Positions 55,529 through 64,000 are shown, counted from the first letter of the stretch. The stretch: 64,000 nucleotides of DNA from Rhodohalobacter sp. 614A (GCF_021462415.1 NZ_JAKEDS010000001.1:1894273-1958272); one strand, 5' to 3'. Notes: generated by a model from the sequence alone, not told the origin. A program made the numbers and translations.

Positions 55529-56257
55529 CTACCATGCCACTTCGCCTTCATCTTTAAAAAATCCGCCGGTTTGGCCTTCTGCCGGAAGAGTGGCAAATTT
55601 GACGATCGGTCTCGCTCCTTCCTCTACTGTTTTTGATCCGTTATAGTTGTTGAAATCGGTCGCGGTGTGGCCGGGTGTTACGCTGTTGATTTTAAATGGT
55701 GTGCCCCTTAATTCATAGGCCAGTGCTACAGTATACGCGTTCAATGCAGATTTTGAAATATTGTAGACAGCAAATTGTTTCACTCTGTCATATTTCTCCC
55801 AGTAAGAATCACTTTGCAGAGTCAGTGATCCCAGTTCGCTGGACACATTCACAATTCGCGGTGCTTCCGACTTTTTCAGCAGAGGCAAAAAAGCCTGGGT
55901 CGTACGGATGACGCCATGCACATTCGTATCAAATACATGTTTAATATTTTCAATGGATACCTCAGAGGGGATTTGTGGTAAATCACCCAGGATTCCTGCG
56001 TTATTAATCAGCACATCCAGCGACTCGATTTTTGATGCTAAAACCTTTGCGGACTGCTGAACAGACTCCGGATCTGATACGTCTATCCCCAGGCTTTCGG
56101 TTTGTGTAAATCCTGCTTCATGCAGTTTTTTTACGGCGTCGTCTCCTTTGGATTTATTCCGGCTTCCCACATATACAAAATATCCGGCTTCAGCCATCTG
56201 TTTTGCGGTTTCGAAGCCAATGCTTCTGTTGGCACCTGTAATTAATACGGTTTTCAT
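55529..56257 (-). CDS. Short-chain dehydrogenase/reductase
   Basis: 242 residues. Rossmann motif TGANRSIGFETA, adenine-binding Asp (GIDVSDPES), NNAGIL, catalytic Ser in VNVSSELGSL and Tyr/Lys in YNISKSALNAY. The NRSIG variant of the glycine motif and Arg/Ser after the second strand (GSRNKSKG) suggest NADP(H) use, as in carbonyl reductases. Small carbonyl compounds are the likely substrates. It is 18 bp after the NmrA-like gene. Confidence 0.92.
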   Translation of the reverse strand: MKTVLITGANRSIGFETAKQMAEAGYFVYVGSRNKSKGDDAVKKLHEAGFTQTESLGIDVSDPESVQQSAKVLASKIESLDVLINNAGILGDLPQIPSEVSIENIKHVFDTNVHGVIRTTQAFLPLLKKSEAPRIVNVSSELGSLTLQSDSYWEKYDRVKQFAVYNISKSALNAYTVALAYELRGTPFKINSVTPGHTATDFNNYNGSKTVEEGARPIVKFATLPAEGQTGGFFKDEGEVAW

Positions 56258-56275
56258 TTTCCTATTCTTAATTTT

Positions 56276-57169
56276 TTATGATTTGTGATAAACGGCGGCA
56301 AAATCTTTTGCGAAATCTGTAAGCTTCACATTACCCAATTCGGGTTTATTTTGATTGTAATCTGCATACAACTCATTTCGTCTGCCGGCATTCATTTCAG
56401 TGAGCCCTTTGGCTGCCTGGGGACTAAATCCAACATCGAGTAAACCATTTTCAAATTGCTCATCGGAAATAACGGTCCATGTCAGATCCGGTATACCAAT
56501 CGCTTCACCCAGAGTTATTGCAACTTCATTGGGTGAGGCTTCATCACTGGCAATGTATCGGATAGTCCGGCCTTCAAAAGGTGTATCCATTTCTTCGGAA
56601 ATGACAGCAGCAATATCCAACGGAGATACCCAGGGTTCTTTTTCAACTCCACCATAATTTTGGATGATGGTTCTCTGCGCTTTGATCGTTGGAATGAACG
56701 CATACATATTGTAGTAAAATCCCACCGGCCGCATGAATTTTATGGATACATTTTCCGGCAGATCCCGGAGAATGTTTTCAACATGATGATGAACATTCAG
56801 CATTCCGTTTCCTTCATCTGTATGAGCACCAATACTGCTGAGGTGAACCACTTTTTGCACACCGGATTTCTGAACGGCCTGCTTATAATTTTCAGCAATG
56901 TCAGTCCAGAACGTTTTCATATCCTGGTTTTCATCCCGGAAATTGACGGGTGGTTCCATAAGATAAACGACATCAGCACCAGTAAAAGTTTTTGTGAGAA
57001 AATCCCGATCTTCGATGTTCCCAATAGCCGGATTTGCACCCAGTTTTTCAATCTCATCTTTCCGTTCCGGACTGCTGCTGATTACGGTTACCGTATGATT
57101 TTTCTCAAGCAGTTTTTGTGTAAGCGGTTGACCAATCCGGCCCAACGAACCTGTTAAAACAATATTCAT
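56276..57169 (-). CDS. NAD(P)-binding NmrA-like protein (atypical SDR)
   Basis: 297 residues. Extended-type nucleotide loop LTGSLGRIGQPL, ISSSPERKDEI after the second strand, YLMEPPVNF, and HLSSIGAHTDEGNGM. It lacks the YxxxK pair of classical SDRs, which places it among NmrA/quinone-oxidoreductase-2-like proteins. These use NADPH on quinones or act as redox sensors. First gene of a three-gene operon with the SDR and AraC regulator. Confidence 0.87.
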   Translation of the reverse strand: MNIVLTGSLGRIGQPLTQKLLEKNHTVTVISSSPERKDEIEKLGANPAIGNIEDRDFLTKTFTGADVVYLMEPPVNFRDENQDMKTFWTDIAENYKQAVQKSGVQKVVHLSSIGAHTDEGNGMLNVHHHVENILRDLPENVSIKFMRPVGFYYNMYAFIPTIKAQRTIIQNYGGVEKEPWVSPLDIAAVISEEMDTPFEGRTIRYIASDEASPNEVAITLGEAIGIPDLTWTVISDEQFENGLLDVGFSPQAAKGLTEMNAGRRNELYADYNQNKPELGNVKLTDFAKDFAAVYHKS

Positions 57170-57236
57170 CGTCTTTTCCTTTTTGTCTGCGGTTAAAAAT
57201 TATTTAAGCAAAAAGGTACCGGTTCAGAAAAAGAAG

Positions 57237-57266
57237 CTCGTAGCCTGATTCTTCTTTCTCGTAGCC
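57237..57266. promoter_or_regulatory. Direct repeats CTCGTAGCC at 21-bp spacing, candidate AraC-type operator
   Basis: Two perfect 9-bp repeats (57237-57245 and 57258-57266) are exactly 21 bp apart, two helical turns, the spacing of classical AraC half-sites. They lie 68 bp upstream of the NmrA-like start. The rest of the 323-bp divergent gap (57170-57492) is AT-rich toward the GntP gene, with nothing else recognised. Confidence 0.5.
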
Positions 57267-57492
57267 GAAACAGAGATGGGATGCGGGAAGGGATAAACAG
57301 AACACTGGGATTCAGAAAAGAATACGTCAGCTTAGAGTTTTGCTTGAACGCCTTTAAATTTAATTCATATATCAACCACAAAATGAATCATTCGCAATTC
57401 TTTTGAAAAACAAAATTTACAAGTTAGCCTCCGATCAAATATATTCATTGCGGTAAAATATTGGATATCAAAAAATAAGATACTGAGTTCTT

Positions 57493-58794
57493 ATGGAGTT
57501 TCTTCCTGCCATCATTGGGATTGTGGTTTTAGTACTATTGGTTACCTGGCTAAAATTGGATGCATTCATCTCATTTATGCTGGTTTGTCTGCTGGTTGGC
57601 GTGATGGGAGGATTGTCCATCGCAGATACTGTTGATGCTATTGAAAGAGGAATCGGTAATACGCTTGGCGGACTCGTGATTATCCTGGGGTTTGGCGCCA
57701 TGCTTGGAAAACTGGTGGCCGAAAGTGGGGCGGCAAATAAAATCACAAATAGCCTGGTGAGCAAATTCGGGAGAGAACGGATTCAGATTGCCCTGATTAT
57801 TACCGGTTTTATCGTGGGGATCCCGATGTTCTATACCGTCGGGTTTGTGATTCTGGTTCCGCTGGTCATTGCTATCGCTTATAATACCAAATTGCCGTTG
57901 TTGTATGTGGGTTTGCCCATGCTGGCTTCTCTTTCGGTAACTCATGGATTTCTTCCGCCGCATCCCGCTCCCACAGCTATTGCAGATGTCTATAGGGCAG
58001 ATTTGGGACTCACGCTTATTTATGGAATACTTGCTGGTATACCGGCTATTCTAACGGCAAAGTTTGCGCTTAAAAAAACGATGATGCGGATACAACCGGA
58101 GTTAAATCGTGAATATATTGTGGAGGAAAATCATGATTACCCGGTTCCCTCTTTGGGAATTTGCCTGCTCATTGCCTTAATGCCGGTAGTATTTATAGGA
58201 GGAGCCTCTTTGCTACAGGCGTTAATCGGGGAAAGCAGAGTACTGACGGCTTTGGGAAATCCGTCCCTGGCAATGCTTTTATCGGTTCTTGCCGGGATCT
58301 ATTTTCTTGGAATCCGCACCGGACGGAAAATGAAGGAAGTGATGAGCTATCTTTCCAGTGCAATCGCCAGCATAGCTGTTGTATTGTTGATTATTGCGGG
58401 GGCGGGGGCATTCAAAGAAGTGATGGTGAGTACCAATATTAGCGAGGCATTGGGCCAGGCTTTGGGGAATCTGGGGATGTCGCCGATTGTACTGGCGTGG
58501 CTTATTGCCGCGATTATCAGGGTAAGTGTGGGGTCGGCAACAGTGGCAGCCTTAACCGCAGCCAGTATTATGGCCCCGATGATTGGAAATACGACTGTAG
58601 CTCCTGAACTGCTGGTTTTGGCCACCGGTGCCGGAAGCATCTTTTTCTCGCATATTAATGATGGCGGTTTCTGGCTGTTTAAAGAATATTTTAATGTAAG
58701 TATCAAAGAAACCCTGCTTTCGTGGACTCTGATGGAAACAATCGTGTCTGTAGTGGGGCTGTTAGCAGTATTATTAATAAACTTTATAGTCTGA
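57493..58794 (+). CDS. GntP family permease
   Basis: 433 residues, about twelve membrane helices. The family pattern is clear: GNTLGGLVIILGFGAMLGKLVAESGAA, GIPMFYTVGFVILVPLV, THGFLPPHPAPTAIADVY, VSVGSATVAALTAASIMAP and FSHINDGGFWLFKEYF. GntP members import gluconate, fructuronate or D-serine. With the D-amino-acid enzyme downstream, a D-hydroxyamino acid such as D-serine is a plausible cargo (inference). First gene of a four-gene plus-strand operon, 6 bp before ridA. Confidence 0.93.
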   Translation: MEFLPAIIGIVVLVLLVTWLKLDAFISFMLVCLLVGVMGGLSIADTVDAIERGIGNTLGGLVIILGFGAMLGKLVAESGAANKITNSLVSKFGRERIQIALIITGFIVGIPMFYTVGFVILVPLVIAIAYNTKLPLLYVGLPMLASLSVTHGFLPPHPAPTAIADVYRADLGLTLIYGILAGIPAILTAKFALKKTMMRIQPELNREYIVEENHDYPVPSLGICLLIALMPVVFIGGASLLQALIGESRVLTALGNPSLAMLLSVLAGIYFLGIRTGRKMKEVMSYLSSAIASIAVVLLIIAGAGAFKEVMVSTNISEALGQALGNLGMSPIVLAWLIAAIIRVSVGSATVAALTAASIMAPMIGNTTVAPELLVLATGAGSIFFSHINDGGFWLFKEYFNVSIKETLLSWTLMETIVSVVGLLAVLLINFIV

Positions 58795-58800
58795 TTATTT

Positions 58801-59259
58801 ATGAACCTTGAAGAACGAATCAAAGAACTGAACCTGGAATTACCACCCGCTCCGCCTGCCGGAGGTGTTTATCATCCTGTTTTAATGATTGACAAAATGC
58901 TGTATGTATCGGGACAGGGACCGGCTCAAAAGGATGCCAGCCTGATTACCGGAAAGCTTGGCAAAGACCTGACTACCAACGAAGGATACGCAGCAGCGCG
59001 CCAGGTGGGATTAACCATGCTCTCTACCATGCAAGAACAAATCGGCGATTTGAGTAAAATTAAACGGATCGTAAAAACTCTTGGAATGGTGAACAGTACG
59101 CAGGATTTTCATGAACAGCCGCAGGTTATCAACGGTTTTAGTGAACTTTTTGCTGAACTGCTGGGTGATGAATACGGAAAAGGTGCACGAAGTGCCGTTG
59201 GAATGATTTTGCCCGGAAATATTGCCGTAGAAGTGGAAGCCATATTTGAACTTCATTGA
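58801..59259 (+). CDS. RidA/YjgF family protein
   Basis: 152 residues, a little longer than E. coli RidA. Chorismate-mutase-like fold: LPPAPPAGGVYHPVLMIDKMLYVSGQGP, the RidA-like MLSTMQEQIGDLSKIKRIVKTLGMVN, FSELFAELLGDEYGKGARSAVGM and a C-terminal VEVEAIFELH. The functional Arg (GARSAVG) is present. RidA proteins hydrolyse reactive enamine/imine products of PLP dehydratases, such as 2-aminoacrylate from serine. That fits its place directly before a PLP-dependent D-amino-acid enzyme, whose ATG overlaps its TGA. Confidence 0.92.
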   Translation: MNLEERIKELNLELPPAPPAGGVYHPVLMIDKMLYVSGQGPAQKDASLITGKLGKDLTTNEGYAAARQVGLTMLSTMQEQIGDLSKIKRIVKTLGMVNSTQDFHEQPQVINGFSELFAELLGDEYGKGARSAVGMILPGNIAVEVEAIFELH

Positions 59260-60347
59260 TGATGAACTATTGGTTTGAGATAAAAAATGAAAACCAGATT
59301 TTGAGTCCGGCCCTTCTTTTTTACCCGGACCGAATCCGGAAAAATATTCAAAAAATGATCGGGGTCGCCGGATCGCCCGACCGGCTGAGACCGCATATCA
59401 AAACCTACAAATGCCGTGAAATTGTGGAGATGCAGAGGGAAGTCGGTATCCACAAATTTAAATGCTCCACATTGGCAGAAGCCCAAATGATGGGAGAATG
59501 TGGTGCACCAGATGTATTACTGGCGTATCCGCTGATTGGGCCAAATCAGAAGAGATTCATCCAATTGACGGAGCAGTATCCGGAAACGACTTTTTCTACG
59601 CTGATCGATCATCCGGATCAGGTAAAACAATGGAAAACACACCTGAAACAGCCGCTGAATATTTTTATAGATCTGGATGTTGGAATGCATCGCACCGGCG
59701 TAAAAATCAGTAATTTGAAGAACTTACTTGAGTCGGTCAATAATGAGCGTTTCCATCTTCTTGGATTTCATGCGTATGATGGCCACATCCGCAGCAAAGA
59801 TTTGAAGGAGAGGAAAGAGGATGTGAAAAAATCATTCCGCAAAGCAGAAGAGTTTTTGAATGGTTTCGATGGCCCCAAAACCTTTATCACCGGAGGCAGT
59901 ATCACATTTCCGATTCATGCCGGTTATTCTGAGCGGCAGTTGTCACCGGGAACAACGCTGTTGTGGGACCGGGGCTATGGCGAAAGTTTTCCGGATCTGG
60001 ATTTCGACATCGCGGCCGTTCTTTTCACCCGGATTGTAAGCAAGCCGGACGATAATTTGCTTTGCATCGATCTTGGATATAAAGCGGTGGCATCGGAGAT
60101 GAAAAACCATCCACCGGTATTTTTTCCTCAGATTCCTGGTAGTAAAATTGCCGGTCACAGTGAAGAACATCTTACGCTGAAAACTGGTCAGACGGACCAA
60201 TGGAATGTGGGAGACATTTTGTACGGATTTCCGTGGCATATTTGCCCCACGGTGGCTCTTCATGAAAAAGCGGGAATTGTACAGGATGGTTCTGTGACAG
60301 ACTTTTGGGAGATTGAATCCCGAAACCGACTCTATTTTTCAGATTGA
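59259..60347 (+). CDS. D-threonine aldolase/D-serine dehydratase-like PLP enzyme (DSD1 family)
   Basis: 362 residues from ATG 59259, overlapping the ridA stop by one base. Alanine-racemase-type TIM barrel with PLP Lys in RPHIKTYK (about residue 48), DVGMHRTGV, GFHAYDGHI and FITGGSITF. The C-terminal domain ends with WHICPTVAL, the His-x-Cys pair that binds a divalent metal in DSD1 and D-threonine aldolase enzymes. It either eliminates water/ammonia from D-Ser-like substrates or cleaves D-Thr-like ones. RidA alongside favours a dehydratase. Confidence 0.9.
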   Translation: MMNYWFEIKNENQILSPALLFYPDRIRKNIQKMIGVAGSPDRLRPHIKTYKCREIVEMQREVGIHKFKCSTLAEAQMMGECGAPDVLLAYPLIGPNQKRFIQLTEQYPETTFSTLIDHPDQVKQWKTHLKQPLNIFIDLDVGMHRTGVKISNLKNLLESVNNERFHLLGFHAYDGHIRSKDLKERKEDVKKSFRKAEEFLNGFDGPKTFITGGSITFPIHAGYSERQLSPGTTLLWDRGYGESFPDLDFDIAAVLFTRIVSKPDDNLLCIDLGYKAVASEMKNHPPVFFPQIPGSKIAGHSEEHLTLKTGQTDQWNVGDILYGFPWHICPTVALHEKAGIVQDGSVTDFWEIESRNRLYFSD

Positions 60348-60361
60348 ACGAGACAAAGGAA

Positions 60362-61441
60362 ATGAAGAAACAACCATTGATTTTTGATGCTCATCTTGAC
60401 CTTTCGATGAATGCCTTGGAATGGAATCGCGATTTACGGTTGCCCATTGATGAAATCCGCCGCTCGGAGAAAGGCATGACAGATAAACCCGATCGTGGCA
60501 GGGGAACGGTCTCTTTCGGTGAATTGCGAAAAGGAAATATCGGCATTGTTGTGGGCACACAAATCGCCCGGTTTACAAAAGAAGCGAATAAAATGCCTGG
60601 CGCCAGTTGGAATTCTCCCGAGCAGGCGTGGGCACAAACGCAGGGGCAACTGGCCTGGTATCAGGCAATGGAACTGGATGGAAGCATCACTTCCATCACC
60701 AATGCAGAAGAGCTGGACGCTCATTTAAAAAATTGGGAAAATGACCCCGAAAACACGCCAATTGGCCTGATCCGAAGTCTTGAAGGAGCCGATTCTATCA
60801 TCAGTTTTGAACATCTTCAAAAAGCGTATGACGATGGATTGCGGGCCATTGGTCCGGCGCACTACGGACCCGGTGTGTATGCGCAGGGCACGGATGCTAC
60901 CGGCGGAATTGGGAAGAAGGGAAAAGAGCTTTTGCGGGAGATGGAGCGCCTGAATATCATCCTGGATGCGACCCATCTTTGTGACGATAGTTTTTGGGAA
61001 GCTCTGGATCATTTTAACGGACCGGTCTGGGCCAGCCATAATAACTGCAGGGAGCTTGTTGATCATAACCGGCAGTTTTCGGATGAGCAGATTAAAACAT
61101 TGATTGAACGCGGGGCCGTTATCGGTGCTGCTCTGGATGCATGGATGCTCACCGAAGGATGGGTGAGAGGAACGTCCACACCCGATGGTGAAAATGTCAG
61201 TTTGCAGAATGTGGTTGATCATATCGATCATATTTGTCAGTTGGCGGGAAATTCAAAACATGCTGCGATCGGGTCCGACCTGGATGGCGCTTTTGGGACC
61301 GAGCAAACGCCCAAAGACCTGAATACCATTGCCGATCTTCAGAAAATTCCACTCATCCTCGAAGAAAGAGGATATTCGGATGAGGATGTTGATAATATCT
61401 GCTCTCACAACTGGATTCATTTTTTACGAAGAGCGTGGTAG
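60362..61441 (+). CDS. Membrane dipeptidase-type metallopeptidase (family M19)
   Basis: 359 residues from ATG 60362; TTG 60344, overlapping the previous gene, is the alternative. The two-metal site is complete: FDAHLD (His11, Asp13), bridging Glu in IRSLEGADS, His in LDATHLCDD and His in WASHNNCREL, plus the Asp in IGSDLDGAFG. No signal peptide, so it is cytoplasmic. M19 enzymes cleave dipeptides including those with a D-residue at the C-terminus. In this operon it could release the D-amino acid used by the preceding enzyme. Confidence 0.93.
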   Translation: MKKQPLIFDAHLDLSMNALEWNRDLRLPIDEIRRSEKGMTDKPDRGRGTVSFGELRKGNIGIVVGTQIARFTKEANKMPGASWNSPEQAWAQTQGQLAWYQAMELDGSITSITNAEELDAHLKNWENDPENTPIGLIRSLEGADSIISFEHLQKAYDDGLRAIGPAHYGPGVYAQGTDATGGIGKKGKELLREMERLNIILDATHLCDDSFWEALDHFNGPVWASHNNCRELVDHNRQFSDEQIKTLIERGAVIGAALDAWMLTEGWVRGTSTPDGENVSLQNVVDHIDHICQLAGNSKHAAIGSDLDGAFGTEQTPKDLNTIADLQKIPLILEERGYSDEDVDNICSHNWIHFLRRAW

Positions 61442-61510
61442 CAGGAAAATTATGTCTGAATAGTTTGTCGAAAGATTGTGAAGGATCAAACAGCCAGATT
61501 TAATGTACGG

Positions 61511-61927
61511 CTAATTTTTATTCTGCTCTCTTTTTTGTGAGATTTCATCCTTATTGTCATTGAAATGAGTTCGAAGGTTTTTCAAACCATCTAATGTTTC
61601 ATTGTAAGCATCCATGTGTTCTTCAGTAGGTTGAAATTGATACTCAACATTTTCTCCCCAATCAATAACTGCATCTAAAATCAGGATGAGATTGTCGATA
61701 TCTTCCGCCAGTTTATAATTGATTTTAGAACCAATTACGCTTTGTAGAGAGGCAAAAAGAGCCGGATCCTCACTGGGATCCAAATCAGGATTCACTTTTA
61801 AATAGTACCGGTATCGAAGCTGACCCAGGTAAAAAAGAAATCCGGCATCATTGAATTGTTCTTTTTCATAAAAATTGCCAACAGCCAGGTAAAAGCTACT
61901 TGCATAGATAATAGCTGAAACACTCGT
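61511..61927 (-). pseudogene. 5'-truncated gene of unknown function
   Basis: The frame is open from a stop at 61930-61928 to TGA/TAA-type stop at 61511 (about 138 codons). It reads SAIIYASSFYLAVGNFYEKE, then GFLFYLGQLRYRYYLKVNPD and ends QKREQNKN. The sequence looks like genuine helical protein from its first codon, but no ATG exists in it; GTG 61795 would give only 94 residues. The N-terminal part, probably including a signal peptide, seems lost or moved to another frame. Family unknown. Confidence 0.5.
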
Positions 61928-62159
61928 TTATGGCAAACAGGTTCAATATTTTGTACGAATAAACCGCCGAATAAATTTTATTTTTCACGGATGAGATTTT
62001 CAGAATGTTGGCTCATACAAATAAAGAATGTGGCCGGAAGAGCAACTTGCTAACTCAGCTCAAAGAGAAAATAAAACGGGCGAATTACAGCTGTAAAATC
62101 GAAAAACCTTTTCTCTAATGGATTGCTCGTTTTATTAGATTTCATAACTGAAAACACCA

Positions 62160-62266
62160 TTTATACAGATGATTTCAGATTGAAGGTCACCGATCTTAGA
62201 TTTGCGATTTCAGAAAATCAGGGATCGAATATTGGGAATCAAAAATCTTCAATTGCAAACCATCAA
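62160..62266. repeat. Degenerate low-complexity tract after dnaB
   Basis: Built from imperfect variants of 'GATTT(G/C)' and 'AATC' words (AGATTTGCGATTTCAG, GAATCAAAAATCTTC, CATCAATC), similar in style to the tracts at 22854 and 38321. It abuts the dnaB stop. The remaining 61928-62159 stretch is AT-rich with no gene seen. Confidence 0.45.
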
Positions 62267-63775
62267 TCAAAAAGGAGCCTCTTCATCATCGCCGCCGGGA
62301 TTATGGGTTGGAGGAGGAAGTGATGATCCGTTGTCGGGTTCTGAAAGATAGTCATCACCACCGGGCCCACGGTCAATTCGTGATAAACGTTCAAATCGAG
62401 CATACTCTTTCACGAAGAACATGCGTGTGGTTCCAACAGGTCCGTTACGTTGTTTCCCGATAATCAGTTCTGCCAAACCATTCGTGGATTCGCCTTCAGC
62501 CGTAGTGGTAATTCCATAATATTCAGGCCTGTAAAGGAAGCAAACCACGTCGGCATCCTGCTCGATGGAGCCGGACTCACGAAGGTCACTCAACTGCGGA
62601 CGTTTATCACCGCCGCGCTGTTCTACCGCACGGCTGAGCTGTGCAAGAGCGATTACCGGCACATTGAGTTCTTTTGCCAACGATTTTAAACCCCGGGAAA
62701 TGGTGGCAATTTCCTGCTCACGATTTCCGATATCGCGAGAATTCGCGGTCATAAGCTGAAGGTAATCCACCACAATCAGGCCGATGTCATGTTCACTTTT
62801 TAAGCGCCGACATTTTGTGCGAAGCTCCATCAGGCTCAGGCTGGGCGTATCATCAATAAAAATGCGAGCGGTAAAGAGGCGGCTCGCTGCATCAATCAAT
62901 CGTTTAAAATCTTCGTCTTTCACGCGGCCGGTTCGGGCATCCTGCGCATTGATGCGGGCTTCCATAGTGAGGAATCTCTGAACCAGTTGCTGCGCCGACA
63001 TCTCAAGACTGAAAATGGCCACATTCGACTGCATATCTTCATTGGGATGAAGCGCTGCATTCCGGGCGGCCGTCAGTACAAAAGCCGTTTTACCCATGGA
63101 GGGACGTGCGGCAATAATGATCAAATCCCCATTTTGCCAGCCAGAAGTGAACTTATCTACGTCCAGCCCGGAAGGAACTCCCGTAACGCCTTCCGGTTTT
63201 CCGCGCAAATCTTCCAGGTATCCCAGCGTATCTTTCAGAATATCGCCGATAATGGTAGCGTTGGCGCGGGTTTTATTATTGGACAGATCAAAGATTCTCT
63301 GCTCCGCTTCGTCCAATACATCGGAGGCATCGGAGGTGGTATCATAAGCGGCTTTTATAATGTCATTGCAATGCAAAATCAGGTTTCGCTTGATTGCCTT
63401 TTCAGCAATAATCTGCGAATGATAATCGATGTTTGCAGCCGAACTAACTGATCGTGTCAGATCTGCGAGATAACCGGTTCCGCCTACCGTATCCAAGAGA
63501 TTTTTATCACGAAGCTCATTTTCTACGGTAAGCAGGTCAAGCGGGTTGTCCCGTTCGTAGAGTTCGAAAAGGGTTTCAAAAATGTGCTTGTTGGCCGGTT
63601 TGTAGAAATCTTCAGTCCGCAAAAGCTGAAGCGCAATGGTTGCCGCTTCCCGTTCGATGAGCATGGCCCCCAAAACAGCTTCTTCCACTTCCACAGCCTG
63701 GGGAGGAATCCGTCCTCCTTCATGTTGAAGAGACTGCGAACTGCCGGATGAATTAGACCCGTTTTGGTTGGGCAT
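62267..63775 (-). CDS. dnaB: Replicative DNA helicase DnaB
   Basis: 502 residues. N-terminal primase-binding domain starting PPQAVEVEEAVLGAML, linker, then the RecA-type helicase with Walker A AARPSMGKTAFVLT, ATLTNEXX-equivalent IFSLEMSAQQLVQR, Walker B IVVDYLQLM and the arginine-finger region DLRESGSIEQDADVV. No intein interrupts it. A Gly/Pro-rich acidic tail (about 460-502) replaces the usual short C-terminus. It unwinds DNA ahead of the replisome. Start ATG 63775 precedes a Ser/Asn-rich leader of about 20 residues. Confidence 0.98.
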   Translation of the reverse strand: MPNQNGSNSSGSSQSLQHEGGRIPPQAVEVEEAVLGAMLIEREAATIALQLLRTEDFYKPANKHIFETLFELYERDNPLDLLTVENELRDKNLLDTVGGTGYLADLTRSVSSAANIDYHSQIIAEKAIKRNLILHCNDIIKAAYDTTSDASDVLDEAEQRIFDLSNNKTRANATIIGDILKDTLGYLEDLRGKPEGVTGVPSGLDVDKFTSGWQNGDLIIIAARPSMGKTAFVLTAARNAALHPNEDMQSNVAIFSLEMSAQQLVQRFLTMEARINAQDARTGRVKDEDFKRLIDAASRLFTARIFIDDTPSLSLMELRTKCRRLKSEHDIGLIVVDYLQLMTANSRDIGNREQEIATISRGLKSLAKELNVPVIALAQLSRAVEQRGGDKRPQLSDLRESGSIEQDADVVCFLYRPEYYGITTTAEGESTNGLAELIIGKQRNGPVGTTRMFFVKEYARFERLSRIDRGPGGDDYLSEPDNGSSLPPPTHNPGGDDEEAPF

Positions 63776-63890
63776 ATACTGCTTAATTTAAAAAATGAGA
63801 ATTGAATGGATTTGTCGGGACGTTTGAAATGAGCCTGCCGCTACTCAAAGAATAAAAAGTAAGAAATATGTGAGAAAATATTTTGACGAC

Positions 63891-63945
63891 TTATTAACAA
63901 AGGTATCCACAACTATCGATTAGTTATTAACAATGATGTGGATAA
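63891..63945. promoter_or_regulatory. Two DnaA boxes with AT-rich direct repeats upstream of dnaB
   Basis: TGTGGATAA at 63937-63945 is a perfect DnaA box on the minus strand; GTATCCACA at 63903-63911 is a one-mismatch box on the plus strand. Each follows a copy of TTATTAACAA (63891-63900 and 63924-63933). They lie 115-170 bp upstream of dnaB. Either DnaA-controlled dnaB transcription or part of an origin reaching beyond the window edge. Confidence 0.5.
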
Positions 63946-64000
63946 CTTTTACCAACAACAAGATCTTCTCTCCGTCACATAGAGCGCAATGGAGCAACAG

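Overview
This 64 kb window looks like the chromosome of a free-living, Gram-negative, FCB-group bacterium. The best guess is the Balneolota/Rhodothermota lineage; this is inferred from gene content, without a database search. The signs are PorV/PorQ-type outer-membrane proteins, a secreted Asp-box protein ending in a FlgD-like/type IX-style domain, many lipoproteins, a DAP-type MurE, PASTA domains on FtsI and a SAM-I riboswitch. Starts are often ATG with a GGAG-type Shine-Dalgarno, with several TTG/GTG starts. I saw no tRNA, rRNA, prophage, insertion sequence or CRISPR array.

Layout. 1-3340: a Ser/Thr kinase with TPR repeats (cut by the window edge) behind an ECF sigma factor. 3414-7466: plus-strand run of an OmpA-type lipoprotein, a small secreted protein and two collagen-like lipoproteins flanking a third lipoprotein. 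7516-13808: minus-strand dienelactone hydrolase, then a secreted-protein operon (sulfotransferase, Asp-box protein, two PorV-like barrels, glycosyltransferase). 13953-15278: an acidic Ala-rich lipoprotein. 15586-30887: the complete minus-strand division and cell wall (dcw) cluster mraZ-rsmH-ftsL-ftsI-murE-mraY-murD-ftsW-murG-murC-ftsQ-ftsA-ftsZ, very tightly packed, headed by a textbook MraZ operator and interrupted only by an 11-copy heptamer array between murD and ftsW and a 20-bp palindrome between ftsA and ftsZ.

31270-44005: a beta-barrel protein with a relic of a tandem copy; metY-metX-hom for homocysteine synthesis with an elaborate leader; a porin; era; pdxJ; an NlpC/P60 lipoprotein; xylB-xylA; icd. 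44292-57169: mutL, a homologue of the queuosine-tRNA mannosyltransferase family, and a set of accessory enzymes, transporters and an AraC-regulated oxidoreductase operon. 57493-61441: a four-gene operon (GntP permease, RidA, metal/PLP D-amino-acid enzyme, M19 dipeptidase) that reads as a D-amino-acid or D-dipeptide salvage pathway. 61511-64000: a truncated gene, dnaB and a pair of DnaA boxes.

The most interesting item is the metY leader (36209-35804). A nine-codon frame encoding Met-Cys-Met-Cys-Cys-Cys-Ser-Thr is followed by segments that can form mutually exclusive protector, antiterminator and terminator hairpins, and then by a complete SAM-I riboswitch with its own terminator. It reads as two sulfur sensors in series, a ribosome-based cysteine attenuator and then a SAM riboswitch, in front of one operon.
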